Shown here piece after piece: positions 60,562 through 64,000 of a DNA stretch of 64,000 bases; position 1 is the first letter of the stretch; each line of letters opens with the position of its first letter. Where the stretch lies: positions 93,777,868 to 93,841,867 of the forward strand of contig NC_084797.1 of assembly GCF_963169125.1 (NCBI RefSeq). Direction: 5' to 3'. Both the position numbers and the translations under genes were made by a program. The notes under the pieces are model-generated. The model was not told where the DNA came from. It saw only the letters and a list, made by a program, of their open reading frames with translations, and ran no database searches. Source of the stretch: Humulus lupulus (lineage: Eukaryota > Streptophyta > Magnoliopsida > Rosales > Cannabaceae).

Positions 60562-61197
60562 TTACTCTGTCCCTGGCACCAATTCAATCACAAACTCAAT
60601 CTCCCTGAGTGGAGGTAACCCTGGCAGGTCCTCTGGAAACACGTCCAGAAACTCACAGACTAATTGGGTCTGTCCTGGTCCCACTGGCACGACCTGAGTG
60701 GTATCCACCACGCTAGCTAAGAACCCTATGCATCCCCCCTGCAATAGGTCTCTAGTTCTAAGTACAGATATCATAGGTATACGGAGACCATGCACAATGC
60801 CAACAAATACAAATGAGTCCTCACCCTCAGGCTCAAAGGTTACCATCTTCTTCTTACAATCTATCGTTGCCCCATACTTCTCTAGCCAATCCATACCCTT
60901 AATTATATCAAAGTTAGTCATCACCAACTCTACTAAGTCAACTGGCAATTTTCTACCATCCATTGTAACTGGTATTAATCTAACCCATCTCTTGTAAACC
61001 ACTAACTCCCCAGTAGGAAGCATAGTACAAAACCCCCACAGGATAAAAGTAACATGGTCTACACAATCCATCTATATAATCCTACTAGCAACAAAAGATT
61101 GCGTAGCACCCGAATCAATCAAAATCGTATAAAAGGTTCCAGCACTAGAAAGCTGACCTATAACCACAGAGGGACTAGCCTCGGCCTCTGCCTAGGT
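60562..61197 (-). pseudogene. Tekay-C protease
   Basis: The active site DSGATQSFV is encoded near 61118-61092, with a stop soon after (near 61071). The open piece 61071-60562 continues with the D-I-I-K-G-M-D-W-L-E-K-Y motif that ends chromoviral proteases, then the linker CEFLDVFPEDLPGLPPLREI leading into RT. It would process Gag-Pol. One stop lies between active site and flap. Confidence 0.88.
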
Positions 61198-62345
61198 CAA
61201 GGTGAACACCGTGATGGCGTCAGGCTCTCCACCTTCTTGGGCTCTTTCTTTTGAGCTGTCAGGCAATCCTTCTTCAAATGCCCCACACTGCCGCAAACAA
61301 AACAGGCCTTCACCCGACATTCACCAATATGGCACCTCCTACACCGAGTACACCCTGGGAGTGCTCTCCAGGTATCACCACCACCCTGGCGGCCCATCTG
61401 TTTGCCCTGTGGCCTCCTATCTAGCATTGGAGCTGAAATTGTATCTGCAGTCTTTCTCTTTTGGTCATTGGGGCCTTCGCCCTTACCAAAGCCTATAAAT
61501 GGAGGTCCTGGCCTCCTAGAATCCCTTCTGGCCGCATTCTCATGCCAGATCTTGTTCTCTACATTCTCAGCTGTAAGCACCTTCTCCACATCCTGTGCAT
61601 AGGTGGTCAATCTTGTCACAGTAGTAATACAAACATCCCAGGCTATCATTGGTTGTAGCCCCTGGAGAAACCTCTCTCTTCTGGTCCCATCAGTGGGTAC
61701 CAGATCCCCGACAAACTTTGCCAATCTATCAAACTTCAGGGCATAGTCAGTCACTGTCATGTTGCCCTGAAGTAACTTCCCGAACTATTTAGCCTTCGCA
61801 ACTTTAATTGTGTCGTTGTAGTACTTCTCATTAAACAAAGTTCTGAACTCTTCCCATTCCATGGTGTTTACTGCTCTGGTCTGGGATACCACCTCCCACC
61901 ATATTCGGGCATTCTCCCAAAACATGTAAGTGGCGCAGGCCACTCCCTCATTACCACCTACCCTCATAAAATCTAGGATGGTGGTTATCATGGTCATCCA
62001 CTGCTCAGTCTTCAGTGGATCTAAATTTCCCTAAAAAACTGGAAGGTGTTGTTTCCTGAACCTCTCATACAGGGGTTCCCATCTATCTCCCCCTACCTGG
62101 GGCTGCACTACCATTGGTACCTCTGGCTATATCACTGCCGGTACTGCGGGCTGTGGGTTCCCTGCTTGAACTTGTTGCTATCTCAAGAGACGATTCTCAT
62201 CTTCCTGCCTTTCTAATCTGGCTTGCATACCAGCAAGCACCTGTTGCCAGTTTTTTGGAGTTAGCGGTGGGGCCTGGCCCTGGTCATTCCCTTCCCTGGC
62301 TTGTATCTCTTGGCCAGCCAACCTTTCTGACCTTCGAGGATTCAT
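61197..62345 (-). pseudogene. Tekay-C gag
   Basis: The start is the ATG at 62345-62343 (MNPRRSERLAGQEIQ). Then a coil (QARLERQEDENRLLR), several stops, capsid pieces at 61997-61785 (WENARIWWEVVSQTRAVNTMEWEEFRTLFNEKYY) and 61760-61197 (DYALKFDRLAKFVGDLVPTDGTRRERFLQGL), and the CCHC knuckle C-F-V-C-G-S-V-G-H-L-K-K-D-C. Apart from about four stops the protein is complete in outline. Confidence 0.9.
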
Positions 62346-62453
62346 ACTGATATTTAACCCACTCTTTAGTGATCAAATCGACCATTAGGTAAGTAATAAC
62401 TATACCTCTTGCTGACTGGCGGTCCAAGATCAAATAGACAAACAAACAGATGC

Positions 62454-62787
62454 AATGCTAATAAGCATGCCAACACATAATATACTCATTCATGGTGCTA
62501 ATAAGCACTTCCTGATATTCATCAGCAAATAACAATGCTAATAAGCATTTCTGACATTCATAAGCAATTAACGAGGCACATAGACATATTCAAATATTTA
62601 CACATGTATAACAATGCTAATTAGCATGTTTTTTAATCCCTGCCAGTGTTAATGGTGTTAATAAGCATTTCCTGGCCTATATGCAAATAATAACGCTAAT
62701 AAGCATATCTTGACCTACATGTCCACATAATAACACTAATAAGCGATTCCTTTGCATTCGTAAGCAATAACAATGCTAATAAGCATT
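62454..62787. repeat. Hairpin tandem repeat in the Tekay-C 5' leader (~40-bp period)
   Basis: ATGCTAATAAGCAT-like inverted repeats recur at about 62454, 62495, 62534, 62613, 62653, 62691, 62731 and 62772: spacing 38-41 bp, with one double gap at 62573 where a decayed copy fits. Spacers are TTCCTGACATTCATAAGCAA-like. The copy at 62495 is GTGCTAATAAGCAC, changed at both stem ends so that pairing is kept. It lies between primer site and gag. Confidence 0.88.
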
Positions 62788-62994
62788 TTCTTTATCATTC
62801 ATGCAACAGTCAAGGGCCAGGCCCTATCATATTATCTCATGCATCATAAACAGGCATGCAGATAAGGCATTTATATCATATTTAAGAAGTTAAGCACATA
62901 ACCACATAAATAGTTACCGAACCCTGAGTCGAGCTTGTCTTTAGTGGCGAGTGTACATGTCTGGCCAGTCTTTAGGAACAATTAAGCCTTGGCA

Positions 62995-63005
62995 GCTCTG
63001 TACCA
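62995..63005 (-). other. Tekay-C primer-binding site with one base missing
   Basis: Minus-strand TGGTACAGAGC, compared with the Met-tRNA-complementary TGGTATCAGAGC: a single T is absent. It is placed three bases from the 5' LTR. Confidence 0.8.
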
Positions 63006-63008
63006 AGT

Positions 63009-64000
63009 TGTAACGTCCTCCTAATCTAGGACTGTTACAGTGTGTACTTTAAATTGTGTTAGACTTGCTAATCAAGTCATTTTGTTATAAACGTGCAACT
63101 AAGGTTAATGTCAAGGGTTAGGGTTAAATTTTTTTGTAAAAGGAACTGTTGACTTTTTATTTAAAAAGTTTCATACATTCATGGGATCCCAAAATATTAC
63201 AAAAAAATGTTTAGAAGGGTGTATATACATAAAGGTTACAATCGACCGACCTAAGTAGGAAAATTAGGGCTACAACCCTAGTTCCTCTGAGATATCCTCC
63301 TCTGTAGTGAACGAGCAGCCGCATATGTACACGCCGCCACTGAAGCTCTCCAACTCATGGCTGGTCAAGCTTTTCTTTTCCCTTACTTGCACCACATAGC
63401 ACCCGTGAGCCAAGGCTCAGCAAGAAAACTTAAACATGTGCATGAAAAAAATATAGATTTCTAGATACTTATCTAGCATGCCCAGCCATAATAACCTACT
63501 CATGCATGCATACAATTACAAATAAATGGTCATTGGACCATTCGGGGGCCGCTGCCGTGAATAGTTTACAATAGAGTTAACCTGGGTGCCCTATGCCCTA
63601 ACTATTTGACCATAGAGTCACCTGGGCCCTCGCATTTCGACTAGCCAAACACTTTTGTTTTTCAATGACCATTGGGTTGGCCAATGTAATAGTATGTTTA
63701 TGATTTGGGCCTAAGCCTTTCGACTAGCGCACAACGCGCTATTGCCGTCCTTGACTAATAAGTCAAGCTTTGAACTAGGTATTCAAATACAGATACAAAA
63801 TCAAATATAGATAAGATACTTTAGACAATACAAGTATGCATACATATTAATCATATAACATTATCAAATAATTGCAAACATAGTAATAACCATGCTCCTT
63901 AACAGGGCCAAGCCCTAGCTACGCAAACCATGCAAACAGTCATGTAACACTTAATAAGGTACAAAATATTCAAGTATGTTTAATCAACAAGCGAAACGAT
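63009..64000 (-). repeat. Tekay-C 5' LTR (cut by the window edge)
   Basis: Starts TGTAACGTCC and follows the 55215 copy to the window end. Donor-like motif at 63383-63392, with one change (ACTTGC). Confidence 0.92.

Larger units (their letters stand above)
48080..64000 (-). mobile_element. Tekay-B: degenerate Ty3 chromovirus, 5' LTR invaded by Tekay-C
   Basis: A minus-strand element inserted in Tat-2. The left (3') LTR is 48080-50238, the internal region 50239-54444 is shrunken and scrambled, and the right (5') LTR starts at 54445 but is cut at 55214 by Tekay-C; its remainder must lie beyond 64000. Recognisable remains are a purine tract, an RT fragment, a protease remnant, a gag zinc knuckle and a primer site. 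RNase H and integrase are not recognisable in the 4.2-kb interior. Confidence 0.85.
55215..64000 (-). mobile_element. Tekay-C: Ty3 chromovirus (Tekay/Del type), right end beyond the window
   Basis: A minus-strand element with its 3' LTR at 55215-57749 and 5' LTR from 63009 on. Interior order from right to left: primer site, leader with hairpin repeats, gag, protease, RT/RNase H, integrase with chromodomain, purine tract. All genes carry stops or shifts. The two LTR copies differ by roughly one base in ten over the first 200 bp by eye, so the copy is old. It sits within the Tekay-B 5' LTR. Confidence 0.93.

Noticed and set aside
62454..62787. CRISPR-like array
   Set aside because: Repeats are imperfect, spacers are themselves similar, and the locus is the leader of a plant retrotransposon. 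A tandem hairpin repeat fits better.
1..64000. Host protein gene, tRNA or rRNA anywhere in the window
   Set aside because: No conserved host domain, cloverleaf or rRNA segment was recognised. All credible coding signals belong to transposable elements.

Overview
The window is plant nuclear DNA made almost entirely of nested transposable elements. I found no host gene, rRNA, tRNA or prokaryotic feature. Spliced-gene signals, AT-rich spacers, plant-type Ty1/copia and Ty3/gypsy elements (Tat and chromovirus/Tekay types), a CACTA element with subterminal repeats, and MITEs all point to a eudicot with a repeat-rich, probably pericentromeric, locus. Family style suggests a rosid (Rosales is a guess); the species cannot be fixed from this sequence.

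Layout from left to right. (1) 1-~5105: a minus-strand Ty1/copia element (copia-1), cut by a 2.29-kb non-autonomous CACTA element at 125-2412 (target duplication TAT). (2) 5273-31258: a PIF/Harbinger-type terminal-inverted-repeat element (TSD TAA), split by a 25.0-kb Ty3/gypsy Tat-type element, Tat-1 (5405-30447, TSD GGTAT). Tat-1 itself holds a copia-2 element (14450-21405, TSD AGTTC, inside the RT domain) and two solo LTRs inside gag (23259-25551 and 25887-28097, the latter with TSD GGATA). (3) 31259-34598: a minus-strand LTR (LTR-E) carrying a solo Tat-like LTR at its TATA box, beside an old Ty3 gag remnant that LTR-E interrupts. (4) 34599-40838: another minus-strand LTR (LTR-D) carrying a 4.5-kb solo LTR (35204-39727, TSD ATGTC) that contains a MITE. 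(5) 40839-48079: the 3' half of a second Tat element (Tat-2) with a solo LTR at 43470-45795. (6) 48080 to the end: chromovirus Tekay-B, whose right LTR is invaded by Tekay-C (55215 to beyond 64000).

All retroelement genes are broken by stops or frameshifts, but the domain order is readable: gag, protease, RT, RNase H and integrase for Ty3; gag, protease, integrase, RT and RNase H for copia. The most interesting feature is shared by both Tat elements. Between the 3' LTR and the end of pol lies an antisense, intron-containing gene of the 'putative gypsy-type transposon' family, with its own TATA box. It is followed by ~64-65-bp tandem repeats whose units each carry a hairpin. Tekay-C independently carries a ~40-bp hairpin repeat array in its 5' leader, one unit of which shows a compensatory base change. 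The Tekay-type LTRs also keep a splice-donor-like motif near the LTR 3' end.

The nesting gives relative ages: each inserted element is younger than its host. Copia-2, with nearly identical LTRs, is among the youngest insertions; Tekay-C has visibly diverged LTRs. Domain calls rest on motifs read by eye; no database search was possible.
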